Assembly (NCBI GenBank): GCA_964388985.1
Contig: CAYMCJ010000028.1
Location: forward strand, 1-14,058
Origin: CAYMCJ01 sp964388985
Lineage (GTDB): Bacteria > Patescibacteriota > Patescibacteriia > Patescibacteriales > CAYMCJ01
Length of the DNA stretch: 14,058 bases
Direction: 5' to 3'
A program made the position numbers and the translations under genes. The notes beneath the pieces are model-generated. The model did no database searches and was not told the DNA's origin. It worked only from the letters and a program-made list of their open reading frames with translations. This document shows positions 7,631 through 12,784 of this stretch, one piece after another. Positions within the stretch are counted from its first letter, which is position 1; the number at the start of each line of letters is the position of its first letter.

Positions 7631-7667
7631 AAAGAAAAGGCATTTTCATAAAAACAAAAAATGCCTT
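7631..7667 (-). terminator. Rho-independent terminator of the small minus-strand gene pair
   Basis: On the minus strand: AAGGCATTTT (7658-7667), loop, AAAATGCCTT (7637-7646), then a T-rich tract (TTCTTTTTTT). It lies 18 nt beyond the stop codon at 7686. Confidence 0.85.
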
Positions 7668-7685
7668 CAAAGATAGAATGATTTT

Positions 7686-7874
7686 TTAATCATCAGGGAA
7701 CCTTATGTTGGCGACTGCAGCTTTGATTAAATAATTTTTTGCGCATGACACCAACAACTTTGAAAATTTTAATACCCTCTCCGCCTCTATTTCAAGGAAG
7801 TCGGATTCGTTCGGCGGCGGCAAGTTATCTCCATTAGGGTCAAGATAACCAAAAAACCTGGTAATATCATTCAT
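7686..7874 (-). CDS. Small orphan protein, 62 aa, unknown function
   Basis: I start this gene at the internal ATG at 7874 rather than the frame's first ATG at 8009. A strong Shine-Dalgarno site GGAGGG (7881-7886) lies six bases before it, and the longer frame would overlap the upstream gene heavily. The protein begins MNDITRFFGYLDPNGDNLPPP, has an acidic stretch SDFLEIEAE (24-32), and ends in a predicted helix around LLVSCAKNYLIKAAVANI (40-57), amphipathic or weakly hydrophobic. No family recognised. It starts 22 nt after the preceding 72-aa gene and is followed by a terminator, so the two form a small operon. Confidence 0.7.
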   Translation of the reverse strand: MNDITRFFGYLDPNGDNLPPPNESDFLEIEAERVLKFSKLLVSCAKNYLIKAAVANIRFPDD

Positions 7875-7880
7875 TACTGT

Positions 7881-7886
7881 CCCTCC
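7881..7886 (-). promoter_or_regulatory. Shine-Dalgarno site that decides the start of the 62-aa gene
   Basis: GGAGGG on the minus strand, six bases before the ATG at 7874. No comparable site precedes the upstream in-frame ATG at 8009. Confidence 0.8.
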
Positions 7887-7896
7887 TTTAATTCTT

Positions 7897-8115
7897 TTAA
7901 GGAACGCCAATAGAATAAAATACTGGCCGCTCTTCCACTTCAGGCTCTCCATGTTGTGCCTGTCTAATATAGCCGATCGGAAAAGGCGAGTTAAAAAATA
8001 GATTGACAAACCTTTCTTGTTCTTGGTCTGAAACCGTTTTTTTTGTTCTTCTGGCCACTCTTAGAAAGCCAACATTTTCAATATTTTTCCATACCCTGCT
8101 AACGGCTTTACCCAT
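7897..8115 (-). CDS. Small orphan protein, 72 aa, unknown function
   Basis: The chosen start is the ATG at 8115 (MGKAVSRVWKNI). A GTG three codons upstream overlaps the Shine-Dalgarno sequence itself and so is unlikely to be used. The N-terminal third is basic (K, R, RR, TKK), the middle is polar (SDQEQERF, 30-37), and the C-terminus is acidic then hydrophobic, GEPEVEERPVFYSIGVP. There is no signal peptide or clear membrane segment. Not recognised; possibly a nucleic-acid- or protein-binding peptide, but this is only charge-based. It is the first gene of a two-gene operon with the 62-aa protein. No convincing promoter seen upstream. Confidence 0.7.
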   Translation of the reverse strand: MGKAVSRVWKNIENVGFLRVARRTKKTVSDQEQERFVNLFFNSPFPIGYIRQAQHGEPEVEERPVFYSIGVP

Positions 8116-8123
8116 ATTTGCCA

Positions 8124-8130
8124 CCTCCTT
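8124..8130 (-). promoter_or_regulatory. Strong Shine-Dalgarno site of the 72-aa gene
   Basis: AAGGAGG on the minus strand, eight bases before the ATG at 8115; it decides between this ATG and the upstream GTG, which the site overlaps. Confidence 0.8.
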
Positions 8131-8175
8131 ATTATTGCCTTAATGGCAGATTTTTATGAAAAGATAAAATAACAC

Positions 8176-8271
8176 TTATTTGTATATGCCACATCGTTCG
8201 CATGTGCCCCATTTATAGTATGGCTCTCCCGCAGGGAGATAACCTAATTCGCATGTCCCGCATTCGCCCGT
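8176..8271 (-). pseudogene. Zinc-ribbon C-terminal remnant without a start codon
   Basis: Between an in-frame TAG (8272-8274) and the TAA at 8176-8178 lies a 31-codon frame with two CxxC pairs: C4-G-T-C7 and C24-E-R-C27, separated by ELGYLPAGEPYYKWGT. This looks like the C-terminal part of a small zinc-ribbon or rubredoxin-like protein. No ATG, GTG or TTG is available in frame after the TAG. The 5' end coincides with a copy of the repeat shared with gltX, so insertion or recombination at the repeat may have removed the front of the gene. It could also be a chance frame, but the paired CxxC spacing argues against that. Confidence 0.45.
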
Positions 8272-8296
8272 CTAGACAAGCTGGCGAGGCTGGCGG
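8266..8296 (-). repeat. Dispersed repeat, intergenic copy (second copy inside gltX)
   Basis: Read on the minus strand, the 28-bp core (8266-8293, CCAGCCTCGCCAGCTTGTCT then AGACGGGC) matches gltX 10573-10600 at 24 of 28 positions, all four differences being transitions. Neighbouring DNA adds a hairpin TCACC-GAA-GGTGA (8304-8316). Confidence 0.75.
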
Positions 8297-8326
8297 TTGC
8301 GGGTCACCGAAGGTGATAACGTAAAA

Positions 8327-8355
8327 TTGCCATTTTCAGTTAACAATAGTATAAT
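8327..8355 (+). promoter_or_regulatory. Promoter of the thpR operon, placed for a leaderless transcript
   Basis: TTGCCA (8327-8332), a 17-bp spacer, TATAAT (8350-8355). The thpR ATG begins seven bases after the -10 box, which is where transcription should start. The mRNA would therefore begin at or within a base or two of the start codon. Confidence 0.78.
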
Positions 8356-8361
8356 TTAAAT

Positions 8362-8922
8362 ATGCCAAACAGTCAATTAAAACGTTTATTTATTAGCTTA
8401 AATTTGCCTAAAGACGCCAAAAATAAAATAGCCGCCGCGATAATTAATAAATTAAGCGATAAAAACAAAGGGGTAAAATGGGTTAACCCGGCCGGGCTGC
8501 ATTTTACCCTACATTTTTTAGGCGACCTAAATAAAATACAAACCGATGAGGTAAAAAAAATAATGGGCTCGTTGGAAAAAAAATTTAAGAAGATGGAATT
8601 CAATTTAAATTATATCAAGGCTTTTCCTAACTCAAACAGACCGAGAATAATATTTCTGCAGGGCCAGCAGACAAACGGCGATTCTGTTTTTAAATTGCAG
8701 GCAGAATTAGGTAAAAAATTAATTAAAATAGGCCTAAAAATTGATAGGAGAATCTGGCAACCGCATATTACCTTAGGCCGGGTGAAATTCGGACAAATTA
8801 ACATTAACTTTACAAAAATTAATGAAGTTAAATTTAATATTGATACCTATAGCTTAACTGAATCGCAACTGGAGCCGGCCGGTCCGAGATATACGGAAGT
8901 TATTGGTTTTAAATTATTATGA
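8362..8922 (+). CDS. thpR: RNA 2',3'-cyclic phosphodiesterase (2H/LigT family)
   Basis: This 186-residue protein has the usual size for ThpR. It carries both family motifs: HFTL (47-50, within GLHFTLHFLGDL) and HITL (135-138, within WQPHITLGRVK). The N-terminus KRLFISLNLPKDAKNKI is characteristic. The enzyme opens 2',3'-cyclic phosphates on RNA ends to 2'-phosphates and is related to RNA ligases and tRNA-end processing; its physiological role in bacteria is not settled. The stop overlaps the next start as ATGA, indicating translational coupling with the glycosyltransferase-Nudix gene. There is no Shine-Dalgarno site; a consensus-like promoter ends seven bases before the ATG, so the transcript is probably leaderless. 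Confidence 0.93.
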   Translation: MPNSQLKRLFISLNLPKDAKNKIAAAIINKLSDKNKGVKWVNPAGLHFTLHFLGDLNKIQTDEVKKIMGSLEKKFKKMEFNLNYIKAFPNSNRPRIIFLQGQQTNGDSVFKLQAELGKKLIKIGLKIDRRIWQPHITLGRVKFGQININFTKINEVKFNIDTYSLTESQLEPAGPRYTEVIGFKLL

Positions 8923-10097
8923 TTAATATTTTAGGAATTAATATATCAACTTTAAAAAAATCTGAAGTTCTTAAAAAAATAGAGCAATTTTTAAATAATG
9001 GGGGACAGCATTACATTGTAACGCCAAATCCGGAAATAATTTTAGAAACAGAAAAAGATGAGGAATTTTTTTATATTTTAAATAAAGCCAGCCTGGCCAT
9101 ACCGGACGGCATTGGCTTAAAATTCGCTGCCTGGATGATGGGCAAAAATATAAAAAGATTTACCGGGGTTGATTTGGTTAAATCAGTTTTGCAATTACGA
9201 ATTACGAATTATCAATTACGAATTGCTGTAATAAATTGGAATAGTGGATTATCCAAAAAAGAAAATATTAAAAAAATTTTAGATAGATATAAATTAAAAA
9301 ATTTAGTAATTGATATTAACAGGAACGGCAAAATACCGCAAGAAATGGTTGATTTTAAGCCGGATATTTTGTTTTGCACTTTGGGCGCGCCTTATCAGGA
9401 AAAATTTATTTATCATAATCTAAAAAAATTGCCTTCAGTAAAAATAGGTATCGGAGTCGGGGGAGCCTTTGATTTTTTAACCGGTAAAACCAAGAGGGCG
9501 CCGAAATTATTGCGAATTTTAGGTTTGGAATGGCTATGGCGATTATTCAAACAACCAAAAAGGATAAAAAGAATTTATAAAGCGGTTATTGTTTTTCCGT
9601 ATAAATTTATTGTCTGGCGTTTTTTTCTTCCTTTTTTATACCGCCCTAATGTGGCCTGTCTGCTGTATAAAAAAGAAAATAACAACTATAAAATTTTATT
9701 GGCCGAAAGACGGGACCAGCCCGAACACTGGCAACTGCCGCAGGGCGGAACCGATGGCGAAGACCTGATAACAGCGGGCAGCCGCGAGCTTTCAGAAGAA
9801 ATTGGCACTGATAAATTTAAACCCATGGCTAGTTTTAAAAATCTTTGGAAATATAAATTTAATAAAAACGCAGATAATTATAAAATTAAAAGGCATCTTG
9901 GCTACCGTGGGCAAAGGCAAGGTTTATTTATAGCTGAATTTTTTGGCGCTGACAGCGATATAAAAATTGATTTTTGGGACCATCGAGGCTGGAAATGGGT
10001 TGAGGCTAATAATTTAGTTAATGAAGTTCATACAACAAGACAAGAGGCAACTAAAATATTTTTAGAAAAATTTAATAATATTAATAAGAAAAAATAA
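8919..10097 (+). CDS. WecG/TagA/CpsF-family glycosyltransferase fused to a C-terminal Nudix hydrolase
   Basis: This 392-residue protein has two domains. Residues 1 to about 225 are a WecG/TagA/CpsF transferase: TPNPEI (35-40), IPDGIGL (61-67, containing the expected catalytic Asp), FTGVDLV (81-87), LGAPYQEKFI (155-164), GVGGAFDFLTG (179-189) and RAPKLLRILGLEWLWRL (193-209). Such enzymes add N-acetylmannosamine-type sugars to lipid-linked intermediates of surface polymers. Residues about 243-385 are a Nudix domain with WQLPQGG (271-277) and E281-x7-REL-SEE-IG (289-296), close to RppH/Ap4A-hydrolase types. The box is one residue shorter than the standard G-x5-E. The linker is hydrophobic (VIVFPYKFIVWRFFLPFLY). 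Residues 92-102 (QLRITNYQLRI) are encoded by an AT-rich repeat inside the transferase domain. Cotranscribed with thpR (ATGA overlap). Confidence 0.9.
   Translation: MINILGINISTLKKSEVLKKIEQFLNNGGQHYIVTPNPEIILETEKDEEFFYILNKASLAIPDGIGLKFAAWMMGKNIKRFTGVDLVKSVLQLRITNYQLRIAVINWNSGLSKKENIKKILDRYKLKNLVIDINRNGKIPQEMVDFKPDILFCTLGAPYQEKFIYHNLKKLPSVKIGIGVGGAFDFLTGKTKRAPKLLRILGLEWLWRLFKQPKRIKRIYKAVIVFPYKFIVWRFFLPFLYRPNVACLLYKKENNNYKILLAERRDQPEHWQLPQGGTDGEDLITAGSRELSEEIGTDKFKPMASFKNLWKYKFNKNADNYKIKRHLGYRGQRQGLFIAEFFGADSDIKIDFWDHRGWKWVEANNLVNEVHTTRQEATKIFLEKFNNINKKK
9192..9225 (+). repeat. AT-rich repeat read in frame within the glycosyltransferase
   Basis: Three close copies of the word AATTACGAATT-A/G (CAATTACGAATTACGAATTA, then TCAATTACGAATTG) with inverted ends CAATT/AATTG. 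They encode QLRITNYQLRI (residues 92-102), in the helix after the GVDLV motif. Peptides of the LRITNY type are a familiar by-product of such repeats in annotated genomes. Confidence 0.7.
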
Positions 10098-10098
10098 T

Positions 10099-10275
10099 AT
10101 GAAATTTAATTTAAAAAAGTATTTATATCTGGCCAATGATATTACTAATATCTTATTAAAAAAAGACCGCGACCAAATAATAGAAAGCTACAAAAAATTA
10201 AGGCTGGCCTTAATTATTGTTAGCATTGCTTTAATTTTGTCATTGGCGCTTAATTTTTATTTTTATGCGAAATAA
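10099..10275 (+). CDS. Small single-pass membrane protein, 58 aa, unknown function
   Basis: An ATG one base after the preceding stop opens a 58-codon frame. The protein starts MKFNLKKYLYLANDITNIL, has a charged amphipathic stretch KKDRDQIIESYKKL (21-34), and a single strong hydrophobic segment LALIIVSIALILSLALNFYF (36-55), ending YAK. This is the layout of a tail-anchored membrane peptide with a cytoplasmic helix. The near-zero spacing and same direction place it in the thpR/glycosyltransferase operon. There is no Shine-Dalgarno site, and no homologue is recognised. The frame use looks genuine because it exactly fills the gap before the palindromic sites. Confidence 0.65.
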   Translation: MKFNLKKYLYLANDITNILLKKDRDQIIESYKKLRLALIIVSIALILSLALNFYFYAK

Positions 10276-10286
10276 ACTAATAACCC

Positions 10287-10322
10287 ACCTTACGTAAGGT
10301 CAAAGTTCACCTTACGTAAGGT
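10287..10322. promoter_or_regulatory. Two copies of the perfect palindrome ACCTTACGTAAGGT before gltX
   Basis: Copies at 10287-10300 and 10309-10322 are identical 14-bp palindromes with a 22-bp repeat distance, close to two helical turns. They end 12 bp before the gltX ATG. They could be a paired operator for a dimeric regulator. Alternatively, the two copies can pair as one 14-bp stem with an 8-nt loop in RNA or as a cruciform. No T-run follows, so it is not a classical terminator. A TATAAT at 10328-10333 touches the ATG too closely to serve as its promoter. Confidence 0.6.
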
Positions 10323-10334
10323 CGTTATATAATT

Positions 10335-11903
10335 ATGTCAAAAATTAGATTGCGTTTTGCGCCCAGCCCAACCGGATTTCTGCATATCGGCAGTTTAAGA
10401 ACCGCGCTTTTTAATTATTTAATCGCTAAAAATTTAGGAGGCAAGCTAATTTTGCGCATTGAAGACACTGACCAAAAAAGGGAAGTTAAAGGGGCGACGG
10501 AAAAATTAATAGCCATTTTAGATTGGCTGGGAATTAAATTTGACGAAGGTCCGGTTATTAACGCGCATTCTACCAGCCTCGCTAGTTCGTCTAGGCGGGC
10601 AAATTGCACTCATCCGAATTTAAAAGAAATAGGCAAACATGGGCCATATATTCAGTCGCAAAGGATTGATATCTATCAAAAATACGCCAATGAACTTATT
10701 AAAAAAGGTGAGGCTTATTATTGTTTTTGCACTCCGGAAAGACTGGATAAAATGCGCCAAGAGCAACAAGAAAAAAAACAGCCGCCTAAATATGACAGAC
10801 ATTGCCGTGATTTAAGTGAACAGGAAGTCAAAAAATTGCTAAAATTAGGTAAAAAATACGTCATTAGACAAAAAATGCCGCTAGCAAGGGAGATTGAAGT
10901 AATTGATGAACTGCGCGGAAAAATAAATTTTAAAGCTCAGGATTTAGAAGACCATGTGCTTATGAAATCAGACGGGCGACCGACTTATCAGTTAGCCTCG
11001 GTAGTGGATGATTATTTAATGAAAATAAGCCACGTGGTCAGGGGAGAGGAGTGGATACCTAGTTTTCCTAAAAATGTTTTGCTTTATAAAAGTTTTGGCT
11101 GGCCAGTACCAAAATTTATTCACACACCTCTTATTTTAAATAAAGAAGGCGGAAAATTAAGCAAACGACAGGGAGATGTAGCCGTAGAAGATTATAGGGC
11201 CAAAGGTTATCTGCCGGCCGCGCTTATTAATTTTTGCGCCTTGCTCGGTTGGCACCCCAAAGACAATAATGAAATTTTTTCTTTATTCAAATTGGAAAAA
11301 GAATTTAATTTTAAACATATTGGCACCAGTCCGGCTATTTTTGATACCGCTAAACTGGATTATTTTAACGGCTACTATATTAGGCAAATGGATTTAGATA
11401 AATTAGTTAGTTTGTGCCGGCCTTATCTTGAAAAAACACAAAAACACCTGCCTCGCCAAATCTTCGGCAAGGCGGGCAAAAACACAAAAACAGATTATGC
11501 AAATTATATTAAAAAAATTATTGCTTTGGAGCAGGAAAGATTAAAAAAAATATCCGAAATAGGGGAGTTGACGGAATTCTTCTTTGTTGATAAGCTAAAC
11601 TATCCGGCTGATTTGCTTATTTGGAAAAAAATGGCGGAAGTTGATGTGAAAAAAAATCTGCAAAAAATAGAGGAGTTGCTGTCAGTCATTCCGGAAAAAA
11701 ACTGGACAAACGATTCAATTGAGGACGATTTAATTAGCTATATTAAAGCAAAAAACGCAAAAGTAGGAGAATATTTATGGCCAATGCGCGTGGCCTTGAC
11801 CGGCCAAAAAGCCAGCCCCGGCCCGTTTGAGGTGGCGGAAATTTTAGGAAAAAATGAAAGTTTAAAGAGAATAAAAGACGCAATAAAGGTTATAAAAATA
11901 TAA
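10335..11903 (+). CDS. gltX: Glutamyl-tRNA synthetase with two repeat-encoded extra segments
   Basis: This 522-residue class I synthetase charges tRNA with glutamate. It has the HIGH-type motif LHIG (16-19) within FAPSPTGFLHIGSLRTAL, RIEDTD (41-46), zinc-site cysteines C130, C132 and C157 (YYCFC...YDRHC), VVRGEEW (234-240), the KMSKS equivalent KLSKR (274-278), and the C-terminal anticodon region ending LWPMRVALTGQKASPGPFEV. It is longer than the usual 470-490 residues. The excess is in two places. Residues about 75-102 lie between DEGP and GPYIQSQR, where other GluRSs have only a few residues. Residues about 369-385 (KHLPRQIFGKAGKNTK) lie in the helical region before IIALEQERL. Both are encoded by palindromic repeat DNA and both are in frame. 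Catalytic motifs are intact, so the enzyme is probably active. There is no Shine-Dalgarno site. Confidence 0.95.
   Translation: MSKIRLRFAPSPTGFLHIGSLRTALFNYLIAKNLGGKLILRIEDTDQKREVKGATEKLIAILDWLGIKFDEGPVINAHSTSLASSSRRANCTHPNLKEIGKHGPYIQSQRIDIYQKYANELIKKGEAYYCFCTPERLDKMRQEQQEKKQPPKYDRHCRDLSEQEVKKLLKLGKKYVIRQKMPLAREIEVIDELRGKINFKAQDLEDHVLMKSDGRPTYQLASVVDDYLMKISHVVRGEEWIPSFPKNVLLYKSFGWPVPKFIHTPLILNKEGGKLSKRQGDVAVEDYRAKGYLPAALINFCALLGWHPKDNNEIFSLFKLEKEFNFKHIGTSPAIFDTAKLDYFNGYYIRQMDLDKLVSLCRPYLEKTQKHLPRQIFGKAGKNTKTDYANYIKKIIALEQERLKKISEIGELTEFFFVDKLNYPADLLIWKKMAEVDVKKNLQKIEELLSVIPEKNWTNDSIEDDLISYIKAKNAKVGEYLWPMRVALTGQKASPGPFEVAEILGKNESLKRIKDAIKVIKI
10573..10600 (+). repeat. Dispersed repeat inside gltX, copy A
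   Basis: CCAGCCTCGCTAGTTCGTCT then AGGCGGGC, matching the reverse strand of 8266-8293 at 24 of 28 bases. Partly self-complementary (GCC and CTAG blocks pair). It encodes part of the extra segment SLASSSRRAN (81-90) between two conserved GluRS motifs. Confidence 0.78.
11432..11492 (+). repeat. Palindromic repeat inside gltX, copy B, flanked by 15-bp direct repeats
   Basis: The direct repeat AAAAACACAAAAACA occurs at 11432-11446 and 11478-11492. Between them (11447-11477) is a hairpin: CCTGCCTCGCC-AAA pairs with TTC-GGCAAGGCGGG over about 14 positions with one mismatch plus wobbles. The distance between copies is 46 bp, not a multiple of three. A simple 15-bp target duplication would therefore have shifted the frame unless a one-base change in the A-runs compensated. 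Confidence 0.75.
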
Positions 11904-11956
11904 AAATAAAATAATATAAAAATAGTTTAATTGATAAAAGCGTAAAACATTAAAAA

Positions 11957-11984
11957 TTGTCAAAAATTATTGTTTTGCTATAAT
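11957..11984 (+). promoter_or_regulatory. Promoter of the 89-aa / 62-aa gene pair
   Basis: TTGTCA (11957-11962), a 16-bp spacer, TATAAT (11979-11984). Initiation is predicted near 11991, giving a leader of about 28 nt with the Shine-Dalgarno site AGGAGGGGG (12007-12015). Confidence 0.75.
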
Positions 11985-12018
11985 TTTAACGTTCATTGTC
12001 AACAAAAGGAGGGGGAAA

Positions 12019-12288
12019 ATGGATTACTTCATTTGCGTAAGATTGGTTATATTTTTTATTTTAGGATTTTTTATTATTGGCAAATTAATTGCTTATCTTC
12101 AAAAACATGAACTCGATAATACAAACATGATTTGTTCTATTATCTTTTTTTTGGTTCTTGTAGTAATAGATAGCCTTACTTTCGAGAGAGAAAAATTAAC
12201 AAGTGCAATACTTCTTGCTTTTGGGGCTATTTTTGGATTTTATTATTATTGCAAACCAAAATGGATTAATGGTATTAAACAGTATTAA
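12019..12288 (+). CDS. Small membrane protein, 89 aa, unknown function
   Basis: The protein has about three hydrophobic segments (roughly 6-27, 37-53, 61-77) joined by short charged loops (LQKHELDNTN, 27-36; FEREKL, 55-60), and ends in a basic tail CKPKWINGIKQY. There is no signal peptidase site and no recognised domain. The start is fixed by a very strong Shine-Dalgarno site four bases before the ATG. The gene has its own promoter. The stop lies 21 nt before the GTG of the next gene, and the unit ends in a terminator. It shares the style, though not detectable sequence, of the membrane-protein pair at 5586-6426: small, hydrophobic, strong ribosome site, independent unit. Confidence 0.78.
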   Translation: MDYFICVRLVIFFILGFFIIGKLIAYLQKHELDNTNMICSIIFFLVLVVIDSLTFEREKLTSAILLAFGAIFGFYYYCKPKWINGIKQY

Positions 12289-12309
12289 TAGCAAAAAAAG
12301 GAGGAAAAA

Positions 12310-12498
12310 GTGGAAAAAAAATGCCCGACTTGCGGACACAAACATTGCTACCATGAGAATATAAAAACCTCGGAAATAATTGCCGTTGATGACCAAGGAA
12401 GAGTTATATATAAAGACGGCCAACCAAGAATCTTTACCAGAAAAGATTGCGCCGAACCAAAATGCGGGCAATGGCTCAGCGACACGGTTGCACACTAG
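12310..12498 (+). CDS. Small cysteine-rich (zinc-ribbon-like) protein, 62 aa
   Basis: The frame starts at GTG 12310, five bases after AGGAGG (12299-12304); no in-frame ATG fits. The protein begins MEKKCPTCGHKHCYHE with C5-x2-C8, C13 and nearby histidines, and later has C47-x4-C52 in KDCAEPKCGQW. This suggests a zinc site made of an N-terminal knuckle and a second cysteine pair. The middle IIAVDDQGRVIYKDGQPRIF (23-42) looks like a beta hairpin. No specific family recognised. It is the second gene after the 89-aa membrane protein and directly precedes the terminator. It is cytoplasmic by composition; a partner role for the membrane protein is only suggested by the operon. Confidence 0.75.
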   Translation: MEKKCPTCGHKHCYHENIKTSEIIAVDDQGRVIYKDGQPRIFTRKDCAEPKCGQWLSDTVAH

Positions 12499-12526
12499 GA
12501 ACCTAAAAACCAGGGTTCCTTTTTTA
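12497..12526 (+). terminator. Rho-independent terminator of the small gene pair
   Basis: AGGAACC (12497-12503), loop, GGTTCCT (12514-12520), then a T run. The stem begins within the stop codon of the 62-aa gene. Confidence 0.92.
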
Positions 12527-12539
12527 TTTTTAACAAATA

Positions 12540-12784
12540 TGGTATAATAAATATACTACGAATTATCACCGCCTCAGCCATCGCATATGCGAAGTAAACG
12601 GGACCCCGCCCATAGTAAATATAATAAAGTGGCGGGATAAATAAGTACGAATATACAAATAATGGACTATTACCTATTTACAATAAATTACAATCATTTA
12701 CTTTTAACGCTTTCATAATCTACAAACAATTGTAATTAAATAATTTGTAGATTCGTATAAATTCATAATTTGTAAAAATAATAT
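12540..12784. repeat. Intergenic repeats before the M23 peptidase gene; no gene seen
   Basis: Contains the perfect palindrome TCGCATATGCGA (12584-12595), a hairpin CCCGCC/GGCGGG (12605-12610 and 12631-12636), the AT-rich word TTACAATAAATTACAAT (12678-12694, also at 2172-2188), and a 10-bp stem AATCTACAAA/TTTGTAGATT (12717-12726 and 12744-12753). The last lies about 30 bp before the start codon. AT-rich -10-like hexamers are present, but none has a convincing -35. Confidence 0.55.

Noticed and set aside
7875..8009. N-terminal extension of the 62-aa gene to an ATG at 8009
   Set aside because: The extension overlaps the upstream 72-aa gene in another frame, and the internal ATG at 7874 has a strong Shine-Dalgarno site.
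10309..10334. Palindrome before gltX as a terminator, and TATAAT at 10328 as its promoter
   Set aside because: No T-run follows the palindrome, and the TATAAT touches the start codon, which would place initiation inside gltX.
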